Assembly (NCBI RefSeq): GCF_035582795.1
Contig: NC_134367.1
Location: 45,225,062 to 45,289,061 of the forward strand
Source of the DNA: Mycteria americana
Lineage: Eukaryota > Chordata > Aves > Ciconiiformes > Ciconiidae
Length of the DNA: 64,000 bases
Direction: 5' to 3'
Positions 11,782 through 25,772 of the stretch are shown here, one piece after another. Under the pieces are notes generated by a model. The model did no database searches. It saw only the letters and a list, made by a program, of their open reading frames with translations, and was not told where the DNA came from. The position numbers and the translations under genes were made by a program. How positions within the stretch are numbered: the first letter of the stretch is position 1; every line of letters begins with the position of its first letter.

Positions 11782-12984
11782 TGATGAAGTATTTAAAATG
11801 CATTCTGTTGACTTAACTAATGGTTGATCATCTTACAACTTGCAGCTTTCAAACAGCAATTGGTAATATGCACTGTTTGATTTAACATGCCATTCTGAGT
11901 GTCCCTGTATTTTTGTTTGATACTGTTTTGTGCTGGAATAATAATGAATGTATTATAAAATGTACTATATCATGTGTTAGGCTTGCTATATTGTAGCCAA
12001 TGTTATAAGGATGATAGAAAAAATATATTCTTTGAAATATATATACGAGGGAAGATATGAGGGAAGCACTAAAATTCAGAGATATCCTCTGGCTACTAAC
12101 AGAATTCAAGGAGACATAGGTTGGAAAACCTTCCCAGATATTTTTGTTGTCATTTAGATGTGGAAAATCAGTCTTTATGATATAAAAGTATTTTGAAAGA
12201 GAAAGGAAAGGAATATTCACAATTTCCTGAATATTTTGCTAATTCACAGGGTTTTTCCACTCCCTAGGAGGAATGTATGCAGGAGGAAGAGTAATCTTGT
12301 CTTAGAAATCAGAGGTTCAGTTCAGAAAACAAAACTGCCCTTTGGAATATCTAGGAAAATGAAAGGTAATACAAAGTATACAAATTAACGATTTTACTTT
12401 GGTTTTAAGTTTCTAGCGTCAGCCTCTCATTGCCCTTCACCTATGGTATTTAACCACCACCATTATATTGTTATAGATTCATAAACCTGACATGTATATA
12501 TGCATGTATGTATATATATACAACTATTTATAAACGGGCATCTCGTAGCTTCATTTGCTGCTACTCCCAGCAAATTGGAATGGGTGCATTAGCCATAGGT
12601 AGAATAATACCTTTCTCCGCAACAGCCTTTCCTTTCCTTGGCAAAATGTGACTTTTGTAGCTGGCTATTTGCAGGTCTGCTGGAAATAAGCAAACTGTTG
12701 CTCTGTTAGAACTTGCAGCCTTCTTTCCAATTCTCTTGTTTCGTAGCTTCTTCAAAAAATGGGCACAAATTTCTAAGTTTCTAAGTTAAAGTTTCTTCTT
12801 TTAAAAAAAAAAAATGGCACAAGTTTCTAAGTAGGCTACTCGTGCAGTGGTTGCTCCTTGAATTTTTTTCCTAATAAGTAACAGTTACATTTTTCTTAGG
12901 CCAGGAAAATGGAAATTTCTACAAAACTGGGTAGATTTTGGTTGGTTTTTTTTAATAGGAAGTTTAGGACTCTTGCAGAAGATA

Positions 12985-13110
12985 CAAGAGTGACTGTACT
13001 GGGTCAGATCAAAGGTCTGTGTAGTCCAGTATTGTGTCTCCAGCAGGGGACAAAAGTGGATGCCTAGGGAGGAATGTAAGAACAAGGCATGTAGTAATTT
13101 TTCCCTTGAG
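12985..13110. repeat. Probable old dispersed repeat, family not assigned
   Basis: The segment containing CTGGGTCAGATCAAAGGTCT, then a CCAG..TGTCTCC motif and GATGCCTAGGGAGGAA, resembles a phrase I have seen repeatedly in bird and reptile genomic sequence. I cannot name the family with confidence. Confidence 0.4.
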
Positions 13111-13306
13111 TTCTTTTTGAGCCTCCAAATATGTGCTACTCAAACTTTTTGAACAATGATTGTACTTTAAACATAGAAAATAGCAATTATCTGAAGCTTT
13201 TGGATAAACAGGATACTTGTGAGAGCAGAATTCCTTTCTCTGCGGACCCAAATAACAGCACATATTCAGTAAATGCCAAAGATGTTTTCTCAGGAAAACA
13301 AGTTAG

Positions 13307-13325
13307 TTGTTTGTTTGTTTGTTTA
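13307..13325. repeat. (TTTG)n microsatellite
   Basis: Nearly five tandem TTTG units, followed 20 bp later by separate T and A runs. Confidence 0.8.
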
Positions 13326-14945
13326 TTTTAGGAATTACTTTTTTTTTTTAATTAAAAAAAAAATCTGAATTGGGAACAGCAACTTGAGTAGTTTAAAGAG
13401 AAGCACCATTTGGTTGATGAATTTCCCAAATCCTCAATATGAAGGGGAAGCTAGGTCAAGACAGGTCATGTCTGGGGACAGATGAAATAAGCTGCTTTCT
13501 ATTTCAGGAAGTTCAGGAAGAGATGGGGAGACATCATCTGATACTCTGAAGAAGCAGCAAAATTTTTGTTGACCTCTTCAGTTGTACTTAAATTACACCT
13601 TTTGGCAAAAACTCTGATTCTGTTTTAAATGCTTCTCTGGGCATGTCTTCTATTAACAGAGTTATGATCTCTGTCTACAGTTAGACAAATTTGAGGATAG
13701 TCTTTGAAGTTTAAGGGAAGTGATATGCTGGAGGAGGTGTCTGTACTTCTCATCCTTTCTGGAAAGAATGTATTGCATTAGAAGTATTTCTAAGTGTCAT
13801 TAGCTCTTTCGACAGATCTGTTTGGGTAATACTTTTGTCTTGCTCTGGTTTGTGAACTTCAAAAGGTACTTGGTCAAGAAGTGTACTTCCAGTTTTCTCT
13901 TTCTGGAAGTAAATGCAAGAGGAAGCTATTCATGATTCTCATTCTGGACTCAAATTCAGAGGGGACCTAACTTGTCCTCTCTCTTCTCAATCTGCAAAAA
14001 CCACAAGCTTGAAAAGTGCTTGGTATAAATAAAGCTCATATAAAAATAGGAGGAAAGAGTTCAATCTAGTTTAAGTATATGACAAAATAAGTGTCTGCAG
14101 GGGTTTAATAAACCAGTCAGCCACTTCTTGGCCAATTCTTGGCAATAATAATCAGAGGATCAGTCTTAATTGCAAGATACTACCTAGACACAGATAACCT
14201 CCAGAACATGTCCAGATTTGGCAATTTTACCAAAGTCTTCGGGTAACGTAATACATCTTTAAACCATTTAAACATTTCCTTCTTTCTTCTATCTGCAATA
14301 TGAAACAGCTCCCACCCACTTGACATTATAGACTAAATGATTCAGATTTATTGGCTCTTGGTTGTGGAAAAATCTGCCTGGAGGTCAGTCGTGGTTCATA
14401 CCACAAGCAGCCATCCCTTTTTTCACTCTGCGTAACTTCAGCCTGCATTCTTAAATGGACACAATATCCTTACTTTCAGCTGCGATCGGTTAAAGGTCTG
14501 CATAGTCTTATCCAAAGTATAAGCACTTCTGTATGCTCCATGCATGCGGTAGACTGTCTGTGAAAGTTAGCTGGCCCCTGTTCTGTCCAAGCAAAAAAGT
14601 AAAAGAGAGGACTGCAATTCAAAGAAGGCCAGAGCTGAGAAATAGTGAGAGGGCACCTAGAGGAGGCCATTGCTGCCATATGAACACCTTCCTGCCTGCT
14701 GGAAGAGTGGCAAATTGTTCTAGCCCAGAAATTGCTTTAATAGTGTCAGAGGAGTTTTGCTGTGTCCCTGAAAGTCTTTTCTGAAATTGGAAGTGTTTCT
14801 CCTTGCCCCCCATCTCCTGTACACAACAGTCAGACTTTAGTAATCACGACTTTTCTATGTCTTTTCCGATTTACAAGCCCACATGATGTCTTTTGGATTC
14901 ATTATGCATGGACCAAAGTGTATCTGGGAATGAATGATGACCCAT

Positions 14946-15003
14946 CTTTTTTTTTCTTTTTTCTTCTTTTTTCTTTTTTTGCCCCTTTTTTTTTTTCTTT
15001 TTG
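14946..15003. repeat. Polypyrimidine (T-rich) tract
   Basis: About 58 bp, almost entirely T with scattered C and a single G. It is low complexity and produces Phe/Ser-rich false reading frames. Confidence 0.85.
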
Positions 15004-17970
15004 TACTAAACAGTTTGGCACTTTGGGGGGGGTTAATTCTTTAGTTTTTTAACAGAAGTGCCTTTTTCCTTTTGACAACCGTCTGAAATATGTTCCTTTA
15101 AGAACCTCCTACATGGTATGTATTTGCAATTTGTAAACACAGTATGTCAAAGAATGATTTGATTCAGTGGTGAGGCAGCCAGCTATTTGCATGTCATGAG
15201 GTCTAAGGGAAACAAACTGACCCTCAGCCTTCCTCCATCCAGCCAAATTCTGATGGGACCCTCAAATAGCTCTGGCAAAGTGTTCTGTTTCTTTTGGACT
15301 TGATGAATGCTTGTTTCTGTGAAGACGTGTCATTATTTCTTCCTTTATTTTGCTGCACAAGTTACCAAGAGAAGCAGCTTAAAACCAAATGTGAGTATTG
15401 AGGCTCTTCTCCATTATTCCTTTATTTGATAATGTTTAAATGGGGTAGTATACAAGGTACCTAATTTAATATTTTGAGCAAGTAAGCAGGAACTTTTCAG
15501 ACACAAAACTGCAAATTAAATTAGATGCAGAATTCTACACATCTACCAAAAATTTTTATTTTGTGTACCAAAAGAAATACCACACATTTTTGGATGCAAT
15601 TGTTTTCATTTTATTAATTGGCTCACTCATTAGTTTACGGGAAGATTGTTTGGCATTTCCTTTGTAATGAGATGAGGATTCATTTTGTTTACTCCAAAGA
15701 AGAAGCCAACAATAAAAGTGTATGCTGTTTCCTGTGGCATTTGAATCACCATTTTTATCTCTTAGCAAGCTTTCATAGCTATTTGTTATTGCACGAAAAC
15801 TTTCTAGGTAGTGTCTTTTCTGATAAGGTAAGTAACTTGTTTCTAGCATAACTAATTTTAACACCTAACATGGATTGTTCTTGCTTTTTTTTGAAGTAAA
15901 GCCAGTTTCCAAGCTGGTGTTTATAGCAATATGTTGACTTGTTATAAAAATCAAGTATCATCTCCAAATTCTCCCTCCGTAAGACACTTTGTTTTATCTT
16001 TTAGCTATCACATTTTTAGGATCATAATTTTGGTTTGGAATTTGAAGGGAAGGAGTAGTATTGAAAGGATATACCACTTTTTACTGAAATGGTGCTGGAA
16101 ATGTGTGCCTATATTGCAGAATTAAAAAAGAAGTGTGGGTAAAGGTGGAAATATTCCTTAAATTAAAGTTTATGTATATTAATTGTACTGCTACCTGATT
16201 TCATAATGGCAGTCTTTTTGATAATGAGGTTAAAATTAAATTTGGGCAAAACTATCAAGTATAATTTCCAGTTCAATAATACAAATGTTTGAAAACATAT
16301 TTCTTTAACTGTCCTTGTTTTCAGAAGATCTGGTTTTATATCTGGAGCTGGGTACAAAATCTCTTACATTTAGAAAACACGTTTCAGGTGCCTTTTTTTG
16401 TTTGTGGTTAATACTTTCATCCATATTTTTCTTCTGTTTGTGTGATGAGTTGACATTTCTAGAGTATTTTAGCAGAACAGGCTGTAACGGATTTAATATA
16501 TTAACGTTATAACAGATGGCTGATGGTCTTGCCATGTAATTTTATTGCAGTGTCACAGAAGTCACTTTGATTCAAAGTTGTATAATTGGTAGAAACTTAA
16601 GATGACATACTAACCTTCTTGTAAGATTAGAGCAAAATGAAATCAAAAGCTGCTTGAAAGAGATTCTGATCAGTTGTGACCTATGGTATCTCCAGGTTAT
16701 TTGCAGGCAGTCATATTTTATGAAGTGTATATTTTTGGTTGACTTGCTAAGACACGTTCTGTGGGCTATATACCAATAAGCCCACCTTTCTTCATTTTTT
16801 CCATATCTGAGTTTTATTTCTCAAAAAAAGTTAAAAACTCTTTGTATTGCCTAACCATGGACAGACAGAAAGAAATGTGAAAATCTTAACCAGCGTGCTT
16901 CCAAATGTTAACCCCAAAATCAGAGGGTGAAATTCTGACCCTGTTCGAATGAGCGGCCCTCCTATCGACTAAACAAGCTCTAGATGCTGTTCAGGCTTTT
17001 AGATCACCTGGGGAATAAAACTGACCTGAGTTTTTCTGCACACTTCCCTGCCAGTTAAGGGTAAGATGATGTCTTATGACTAATTCTAGGATGCTCATAA
17101 AAAGTAATGATTTCCAGTTCAACTGTTCTATTAAAATCTCTAGAGCCCCAAGTCTGGAAGTTGGCATGGCAAAGTGCTGCTGATGCTCCACTTGCGCTCC
17201 TGCGGCGGAATTCATTCTTCTGGGAACAGGCGCGCAGCTCTAGTGAGAAAGGAGGCTGTGAACTCGTTTCGTACATTTGTATTTTCCTGTAAAATGTAAC
17301 AGGGATGAAATAAGGATGGTTTTGTAGAAATATGCAAACATTACTCCAAAAACACTGATGAATTAAAAATAAGTTAATCAAATTCTATAGCAGAGATACA
17401 GTGAGGGAACAAGACTGTTACAAGGCTAACTAATCTCCCTTGGTTGCCTCTATAACGATGGCTAATTTAAGTTTCCGCTGGTAATCACCCTGGAGAGGAA
17501 TTTATCTTTCTCTTTTAACTATAAAAAGTGCCTTGTTCATTAGCCTCCGTAGGCTTAGGTTAGCTTTTGTGAATATCCCCATTCTTCTCTGATATTGTAC
17601 AGTATACATCAGCTATCATCCCTCCTTGTTTCCCTTTCTTAGACTAAGAGTTTTCTTTGATTCTACTTCATTCATGCTAGTAGATTACTTTTCTTCTCAG
17701 CCATGGTTGCCTTTGAGTTTCAATTTTTCCAGCTCCGTATATAAGAACTGGTAAATTCTTGCACATCTCAGCATATTATGGGCAATGGATCTGAACAGGC
17801 TGCCCTAGTTCATTGCTAGCCTCACACTTGGATGCTTTATAACTCAGAAAAATACTCGTTTTCCTATAATGTATCTTTGTGCATAGATAGCAGAACTGAT
17901 AGAAAGAATGACAGAGTGACAGAATGATAGAAAGAGTGACAGAGCATGGTGTAGCTGGTGACAGAGCACA

Positions 17971-18050
17971 CACACAGGAGACCAGAATTCAGTCCAGAGT
18001 GTCCTCCAGCAAGTTGCCCTGTGCCTCCGATCCCCATCCGTAAACTGGGT
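17971..18050 (+). repeat. MIR-like SINE fragment
   Basis: The order of motifs follows the MIR core: GGAGACC.GAATTC, then CAGCAAGTTGCCCTGTGCCT and CCCCATCCGTAAACTGGG, resembling 'aagtcacttaacctctctgtgcctcagttt..catctgtaaaatgggg'. It is degraded. An imprecise GACAGA-type repeat (17899-17945) lies just upstream. Confidence 0.6.
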
Positions 18051-18464
18051 TTGTTACACTGGGGAGAAAAAAATTAGTTCAAACCAACGTTACCCAAAAC
18101 TGTCTGGAAATAACCCAAATTGACTGGAAAATCCTTCATAATTAGGAACTCTCTCAACCGCTGTAGCCCTAAGAGGTTTGACACAAAACTGGAAAAATTC
18201 CACCCAGAAAATTTTGCGTAAGAATATTAATCATAACCTCAGAGTAATTAATGACGATTGCAAAGTTCACAACTGGAACATTTTATTGCTTCAGCTAATT
18301 TTAGAGGTGCTTTCTACCTCTAGCACTGGAGGTTGGCCACCTGGCAACCTTCGTACAGTGTTTTTAACTATCCCGGGCCAGTGCCATGGATACAGCCTGA
18401 TGAGCGGACCCATCTAACGGCAAAGGCATAGCGACTGGCTTCCTTTCTTCCCACTCCTCCAGGT

Positions 18465-18505
18465 TTGCTCTCTGACCTTGAGCAAGTCAGTTACTTTGCT
18501 TTGAC
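18465..18505 (+). repeat. Second MIR-like fragment
   Basis: CTCTGACCTTGAGCAAGTCA is close to the diagnostic MIR phrase 'tgtgaccttgggcaagtca'. The match is short and the flanks are not clearly alignable. Confidence 0.45.
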
Positions 18506-21500
18506 AAGTATTAACCTTCTCTGTAGACCAGTATCTCACAACTGTGTTTTAGGATTACTTTATTATTGTTGTTAGAAAAGCATTCTGAAACCTTTGAAAG
18601 GAAGGCTGTAAAATACTTCAAAGTATGAGGTTATAATTCTATTTATCATAAGCCCTGAACAGTATTAGGCTGTAAATCTATTTATCAGGAGCCCAGTCTT
18701 CCTCAAGTGAGCCTTCAAGTTTCAAATTCAGCCACATCATGATTCATTTATGTATTATAACATGCCAGATTGTGGCATAATTAGAGTTCTGTGAGTCTGG
18801 GATTCTATTTGCATGAAAAAAAAAGGAAAAGATTAGAGGAAAAACTGTTTCATGCTGATCTTCTAATTGTCAATCTTTGTTTAGTTTGGTGCTTGAAAAT
18901 TGAAGAGTATTGAGAAACATTTCAAATTAAAAGCTCAAAACATTTTGGTTTTTTTTTTTTTTAAATACAGTAGCAGAATTCTTCATTTATTTAATCACTT
19001 GCTTAGACTTTTTACTGAAAACATTTACCAAATTTAACATAAATTAGCAAAAAGGACTGGAACTGTATTTGTTCCTTCATGCAGTTTCTGCTGCTGCTTA
19101 CCACTCTCCTCCTCCTCAGACTGACCTTCTCACCCACCGCTGGTCAGAGTTAGGGACTCCGAGCATCAGCTCACATTGAAACAAGTCAGTTCCATTCTGG
19201 GTTTGCAAAAATGGTTGTTCTGCTATTGCTACGTGTCAGGCTTCACGTCACCACTTGAATAGACTTTACCAGTTTCAGTGGACTCATTGTTCCACAATAT
19301 CCTTGAGTTAAATAGCATGTTCTTAATATGTTCCTAAATGTTAGAAAGGAGTTTCTTCATTCTTACCAAATTTCTTCCAGAATTCTAAGACTTTACTGAT
19401 GGTTTTTATTTGTCTGAGTAAAATGTTGACTGTCTTGGGTGTTCAGATAAACTTTAGCCTTAATTTTCCTTCAATCAGAATAGGGCAATCCTACACTGGA
19501 ACCAGCTGATATAGTGTGTATTTATAATCATAGAAAGAAATCCACTCTGAAAGTCATAGCGCCAAAAACGAAAAAGGACCTTTTCACATGCCAGGACATT
19601 ACAAAAATCCCAGCAGGGCAGTAACTGAAGGGTCAGTAACCTCACATCATAATAAAGAAAGACAGAATACCATGGTCTAGTCATTACAGGGTCTAATTTT
19701 AAATCATAGCCACTTTTAGGAAGATAGACTATGTTAAAATAGAAAGAAATATGTTTAATGTCTGGCACAGAGATTTTAAGGCTTAAGGGAAATGTTAGAA
19801 CACCCAGTCACATAATTGTTCAGCAGACCTTATCTCCTAAGTAGGCAGAACAGGTAATGTAAGAGGCACAAAGATTTCAAGTTCGTGGCAAAGGTCGCTG
19901 TCAGGACGTGAACAGAACCCAGGGCCGAGTCTCTCTAAGGACTGGTTGATGTTGCTGCTCACAGGACGCGAGGATTGAAGTTAAAACAGAGTTGATGCCA
20001 TGACATACTCTATCTTGTTTGACGGGGCATTATCTACTCAACTGCTCAAGACTCAAGAGGTCTTCAGTTAACATTTTTTTCCTGGTTAATGGATGATGCA
20101 CAAAGCCACATATTTAAAGAAAAGAAAAGAAAAAAAAAAAAACAACAAAACAAGCCCAACATTTTTTTCTATACTCAGTCTTAGTAACACGCCATTTTTT
20201 TTCCTCCCTGGTAGAGGGTGAACAAGAAGCTGAAGACCTTGACTTGCTGCCCTTTCTCCCATCAGCCCCACTCCTAAAGGGGTTCACTGCCTTCCAAAGC
20301 CCTGTTATCAGCTCTCTTCTAGAACTGAGTTTTTACATTGTGAGTCATATATCCTTTTGCTGTGTTGGAATGAAATGTGCTAGTCTACTATCAACAGTGA
20401 ATATAGGACATGTCATAAAAGAATGTGTATATCTGAATATTTTATCTTTTTTTTTCCCCCAGCCCAAAGAGCAGCAGCCTACCCTTGATGCACCTGCATA
20501 ATTAAACTAGTAAGGTTTTCCAGCTTTACAGTATGTTAAAACAAATACAGGACAGAGAATAAAAGGAAAAAGTCACCTTGCTATAATTGCACATCTTTAG
20601 TGAAATGCACACACAGTCAAATTGTACTAGTTTGTTACTGCAACCTTGGTACAGATGTTGAGACTCCGTAAGTGAATTGTGCCTAGCACTCTCCAATAGA
20701 TATGAGGACACCAACCCTAACATGCAGAGTTAAAAACCGAATCCAGTTAAATCACCTAATTTGACATCCACAAATCGAGTGAAATTATTCAGCTGCATTA
20801 GTTTACATACATATGCAAGTGTTCCTGGGGTCCTGTTCTAAGAGAAGACAAAGCAGGCGTTCCCGTAACACTTAGGGGGGGGAGCAGAAGGAAGTTAAGT
20901 AAGTCTGCTTAAGAACACCCACAGTGTATTTTCATGTTGGTTTGTTGTTGTGCGCTTTCCTGGAAACCTTTCTCGCCCTCTGTCTCAGTTACATTGTATG
21001 TGTACAGTTCATTACTGTAAAAGCAGTAGAATACAAAGAGTACCACATCTTTCAGGTTTTCTCCACCAGGTTAGAGTTTTCATGGTCTGCTAGGTAAGCA
21101 GATGCAATATATGCATATGTATTTTAATAAGGCTGCGTTATTATTGGATCCCTGTATTCCAAAGAGATTGCAATTGCAGAGGATCATTACTGCTATATCT
21201 TGTAGCAATGCCTACCGTGTTAATTGTCAGTAAAAATCCCAAGTGTGTAGGTAGTCCTTGTTTTGAGATCAGGCTGTTATTGGTTCTAATCAATGTTTCT
21301 GCCCATTCCTTCTCTATTTGATCCTGCCCCTTAGGACTGCCTATCCTGAAGCCTGCTTTGCCTTGGGAAGGTCCGTGGAGGCACACCATGGAGTTCCTCT
21401 CCATGAAGGGGAGACTGCCACAGCAACGGTCACCCTAAACAGGTCACATATAATGTGAAGAGAGGGTATATATGCTACAGTTGCAGTTGCCAGTATTTCT

Positions 21501-24500
21501 TAGACTGTACACAGCAGTGACTCCACAAAATATGGTTCCTGTGAGGGTAAGAAGCAGTTCAGGGCTTGTCTGCAGAACCATGTCATCTCTGTTTTCAGTG
21601 AGAAGCTTGGTAAGAAGGTGGCAGCTAAGACTGATGGAGCTCTGCAAGCAGCAAAACTGGCCATTCATTGGGCCTAAAAATCTAAATACCTGGGAACAAT
21701 GATAATTGAAGTAGGGATCTTGCATACCAATACTCCTTGCAGTAGCCTTTGCTTTTCCTAAACTATAATGCCACCTAGCTCATGACAATCTTTTAACAGG
21801 GCTGAGATTAGAAGTCTTTAGATGTGGTTCATTTTGATGAGGTGTCGTATATTTATTATAAAAGTGCTGCAGCTCGGTTTATTTTTTTCCTCAGAAAACT
21901 AGGTCAGGTTGGCACAGCACAGTTGGGAGAGAAAAGGAGAAGGCTGTGCCGCTGCAGCAGACGCTTGATTACCACTTGGAGGTTTTATGTTTGGTTTTGG
22001 GGGAAGGAGGTCTTTTTTTTTTTTTAGATAGGGTAATGAAAATCCTTTCCAATTTTAGCTTGCTGCTAACATTGCTGCTGCTGCTGCTCATCTTTTTCTT
22101 ATTGTTCATTTTATTTCTTAAAGCAGTTCTAAAGTAGGTCACAGGCTTTTAAAGAAGCCAGCTAGAAAAAGTTGTACTGCGTAGTCAGTTGCAGTTATTT
22201 TTTTTTTTTTTTAGAAGGATTTTAATTCATGTGATGTACCCATTCTCACAAGACACAGTACTCTTCATCTGCCTTTCTGTCCCTGAAATAAAATGTAAGG
22301 GTGGGGGAAGCCCAGTCTCTGCAGTTGATGCATCTGCAAAGACAAGGAATGGCCTATATTTTTATCAAGATGTTAAAGAATGCAGTCAGCATCAGCGTTG
22401 CCTATTGAAGCGCTGTTACCTCTTGTTAGTGGCAAGGCTGTTCCGTTGCACGGCCTGTGAGCGCTTCACTCCCCGCTGCATCACAGGCAGCGTTTCCTGT
22501 TGCTGCTGTTTTCCCCAGGAAGGCTTTCAGTCCCGAAGGCAAGCTTGTTTCATTTTCAGGTAGATGTGTTCCTGCCCTGTGGTGTTAGTATATTGCTAAG
22601 GTGCTGCTGGTTCCTTGGTGGACTTCTGCTCAGCTGTGCAAGCATCCTGACTTTAGTGCACTGTGTAGAGGGGAATCTGGAGCCAGACGTGCAGATGCTG
22701 TTGTAGCAGAGATCGCCCAGAAGTGCTGCTCTAATTTGCACACTGGGGATGAACTCGCTGGTAAAAGTCTCGGATCAGGATTTCGGCACCTGACTTCATT
22801 TGTGACTTTAATTTTCTTTTTATTTAAGCACTTTTAAAAATATTTTCCATGATCGGGGGATTGTAGGTGAGGGTGGAGACAGGAAAGGGGACTGGAAAAA
22901 CCAGGCAGAAAGGGTGGTGGGGAAGACTTTGTATTCATTGCCAGAGATCAGCTGTGGCTTCAGTGATCAATTCTCATCCTGACTGGTTCAGCCCCAAATA
23001 TTTAATGTTTCTCTTTCTCTTTCAAAGACATTTAATACTTGCTGGGTTGTAGGTTGAGAGAAGGAAATTATATTAATACTTCCATGCAAGTACAATATGT
23101 TATTCTCTACGTTCCCACTACTTTAATTGAAGAAACTGTAACCCAACGTAAACGTCCTTTTGCTACTAAATTTATTCTCTCAAAATGAGATCACTCTAAC
23201 TCAGATTCACATCTTTTTTCCTAGAATAAAACAGTTAGCTATAAAATTGCTTATTCAAATTAAATTTTTAACTTTATATAAAAAATAAAATTTAAGTTTT
23301 TACTATAAAATTTTCCATTGAGAATTTAAGATCCATTTTTAGACCAATATTTTCCAGCCAAATTTCACTTTTTTGAATCCTACTTTTCTAAAACAAACTG
23401 ACATTCTCCATGAAGTGGGGGTTTTTAATTCACAAATATTTTCTATTAAAATATATCAAAATTTTAAAAATAAAAGTGTTAGAGTATTTTGAATCAAGCT
23501 TAGTGCAACACTCCTTTTTCTTCCAAAAATACCCTGATGCAATAACTTTTTTTTAATTTATATTAGTTTTGGAAGCTTATAAATGCTCAAGTTTCAGAGC
23601 ATGAATTTAATCCTCTAAAAGGGATTAGGAAACTTTCCTCATGAGCAGGTTGTTGCCTAGCCATCCTTTGTAGGGTTTCTTGCATCTTCCTTAGGATGGT
23701 TTTGCCTGCTGAACCGAAAAAAAAATATATACAGTTATAGTCATTTTCCTTCACACAGTCTTTAAGTCATCGCAAAATAATTTTTAGATCTGCTTTCTCT
23801 GCTGAGTTCTGGTAAGGAGTATATTTAGTGTAGATGTCAGTGCCTCAAACACTCCTTTATACCTCGTTGTTCTGTACAGGGCAGCTGAGTGGAGCACTGT
23901 CTACGTTTCCTTCTGAGCCAAGTCATCGAAATAGCCAAGATTACTGAAGGCATCCAGACCTTCACATCTCTTCTGTAGCCTAGTCTGTAACAATTAACAC
24001 CAGCTTAAAATCAGAAATGATCAGTGAAGAAAAGGAGTTTTGACTTGCACCAGCCTGCAACAACAAAAATAACGAAATCTTCTTTACTGTGGTAAACCAG
24101 ATAGTGCAGACAAGCCACTAACTCCTTTCCATCAAAAAAGGCCCAGCTTTTGGGCAGTATTTATATCTAAGTACCAGGCTGGTTGACAAAGGACATGTTG
24201 ATCATGTTTCACACTAGTGACAACACAGAAAATAATTTGTGTCTCTCTTAATTTCAAACATAGCTGGGAACTGAGAATGTTGGAAGTGATTTTTCCCTGT
24301 GGAAATGCTGAATCTACTGAAACTGGGTTTTTCTTTGACAGAAATTATCTAGAATCACTGGTTTCCTTTGCTCTTTCCTCTGTAACAAATGTCATGCAAT
24401 TCCACTGAATGTATTTCAATTGAGAAGTATTTCGAGACTATGTTTACCAGATTGAAATATCAGGAAACATTGAAATTAATTGTAATGAAGAACCTAATTG

Positions 24501-24840
24501 CTTATATCTTTTTTTAAATCCCACTTTTTTATTATCTTTGAAAATATCTTTCAAAAACTGTGCTCCAAGCATATAGGCAGCAAAGCTCTAAAGCATGCAT
24601 TCAGCTTCAGGCATGTAAATATTACAGCTGAAAGCAATAGCATTTCTCATGTGTTTAGACTACACATATGTCTAGCTTAGATGGGGACTCACAATCAATC
24701 ATCTACAGGAGACCTGTTTTGTTGTTATGGGAGTGACCCCACTCCTGCTCAAATGCCCATGAGGGAATACTGAGGTTTTGTGGACTCTTTCACCCTCCCT
24801 CTTTTATCATTCAGCAGTGATAAACCTTTCTGTGGTCCAT

Positions 24841-25772
24841 CAGAGAATCACAGAATGGTTGAGGTGGCATGGGACCTGTGGAGATCATGTAGTCCGACCC
24901 CCTGCTTAAGCAGGATCACCCAAAGCAGATTGCGCAGGGCTATGTCCAGTCAGGTTTTGAATATCTCTAAGGATGGAGACTACACAAGCTCTCTGGGCAA
25001 CCTGTGCCAGTGTTCAACCACTCTTACAGTGAAAGGGTTTTTTTCTTCTGTTTAAGTGGAATCCCTTGTATTTCAGTTTGTGCCCATTGCATTTTCTCCT
25101 GTCAGCGGGCACCACTGGGAAGAGCATAGCTCCTTCTTCTTCATTCCCTCCCTTCAGGTATTTGTACACATTGATGAGAACCTGGAGGCCTTTCCTCATA
25201 GGAGAGATACTCCAGTCCCTTAGTCACCTTTGTGGCCCTTTACTGGACTCTTTCCAGTAGCTCCCTATCTCTCTTGTACTGGGGAGCCCAGAACTGGACC
25301 CAGCACTCCAGATGTGTCTCACCAGTGCTGAGTAGAGAGGAAGGATCACCTCTCTCAACCTGCTGGCAATGCTCTTCCTAATGCTCCACAGGATGTTGTT
25401 GGCCTTCTTAACCACATGGGCACGTTGTTGGCTCATGTTCAGTTTGTTGTCCACCAGGATGCCCACGTCCTCCTCTGCCTTCCATGTGGTTGGCCCCCAG
25501 CATGTGCTGGTACCTGCAGTTATTCCTCCCCAGAGGCAGGACTTCGCATCTCCCCTTGTTGAACTTCATGAGACTCCTCTCACCCCACTTCTCCTGGTGG
25601 GGTAGCTCTGGATGACAGCACATCCAGCTGGGCTATCAGCCACTCCGCCCAGTTTTGTGTCATCTGCCAATTTGCTGTGGGTGCACTCTGTCCCATCCAT
25701 CGTCCAGGTCATTAATGAAGATGTTGGACAGTATTGGACCCAGTGTCAACCCCTGAGGTACACCACTAATTT
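24841..25772 (-). mobile_element. CR1 LINE, 5'-truncated, minus strand
   Basis: The left edge (GAGAATCACAGAATGGTTGA) is the CR1 3' end in reverse orientation. The rest reads as the C-terminal reverse-transcriptase region and 3' UTR on the minus strand: a segment encoding [10 protein letters not shown] and [20 protein letters not shown], then [16 protein letters not shown]. It is about 0.93 kb against roughly 4.5 kb for a full CR1. Frameshifts break the frame, so it is dead. The right boundary near 25772 is approximate. Confidence 0.9.

Larger units (their letters stand above)
9911..11810 (+). other. Probable UFL1 3' UTR and downstream sequence
   Basis: No coding sequence is recognised. The 3' end is uncertain: AATAAA occurs at 11551-11556 and ATTAAA at 11776-11781, the latter followed by a GT-containing stretch, in a very AT-rich context typical of transcript ends. 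Small open frames here have no recognisable product. Confidence 0.45.
11811..24840. other. Intergenic UFL1-FHL5 spacer, first part
   Basis: I see no coding gene. It contains a dispersed repeat at about 12985-13110, a (TTTG)n tract at 13307-13325, a long pyrimidine tract at 14946-15003, MIR-like pieces near 17971-18505, an A-rich tract at 20116-20150, short (TGC)n at 22073-22088, and very AT-rich sequence at about 23200-23560. Open frames up to about 120 codons show no recognisable domain. FHL5 non-coding 5' exons or promoter could lie here, but I cannot place them. Confidence 0.6.

Noticed and set aside
19860..19930. Possible reverse-oriented MIR piece ('GTGAACAGAACCCAGGGCCG')
   Set aside because: The similarity to the 'gaacccaggtctc' phrase is too short to stand alone.
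22189..22563. 124-codon + strand frame in a locally GC-richer stretch
   Set aside because: It has no signal, domain or conserved motif that I recognise, starts in a poly(T) tract, and the area is not a clear CpG island. It could be part of an FHL5 upstream exon, but nothing shows it.
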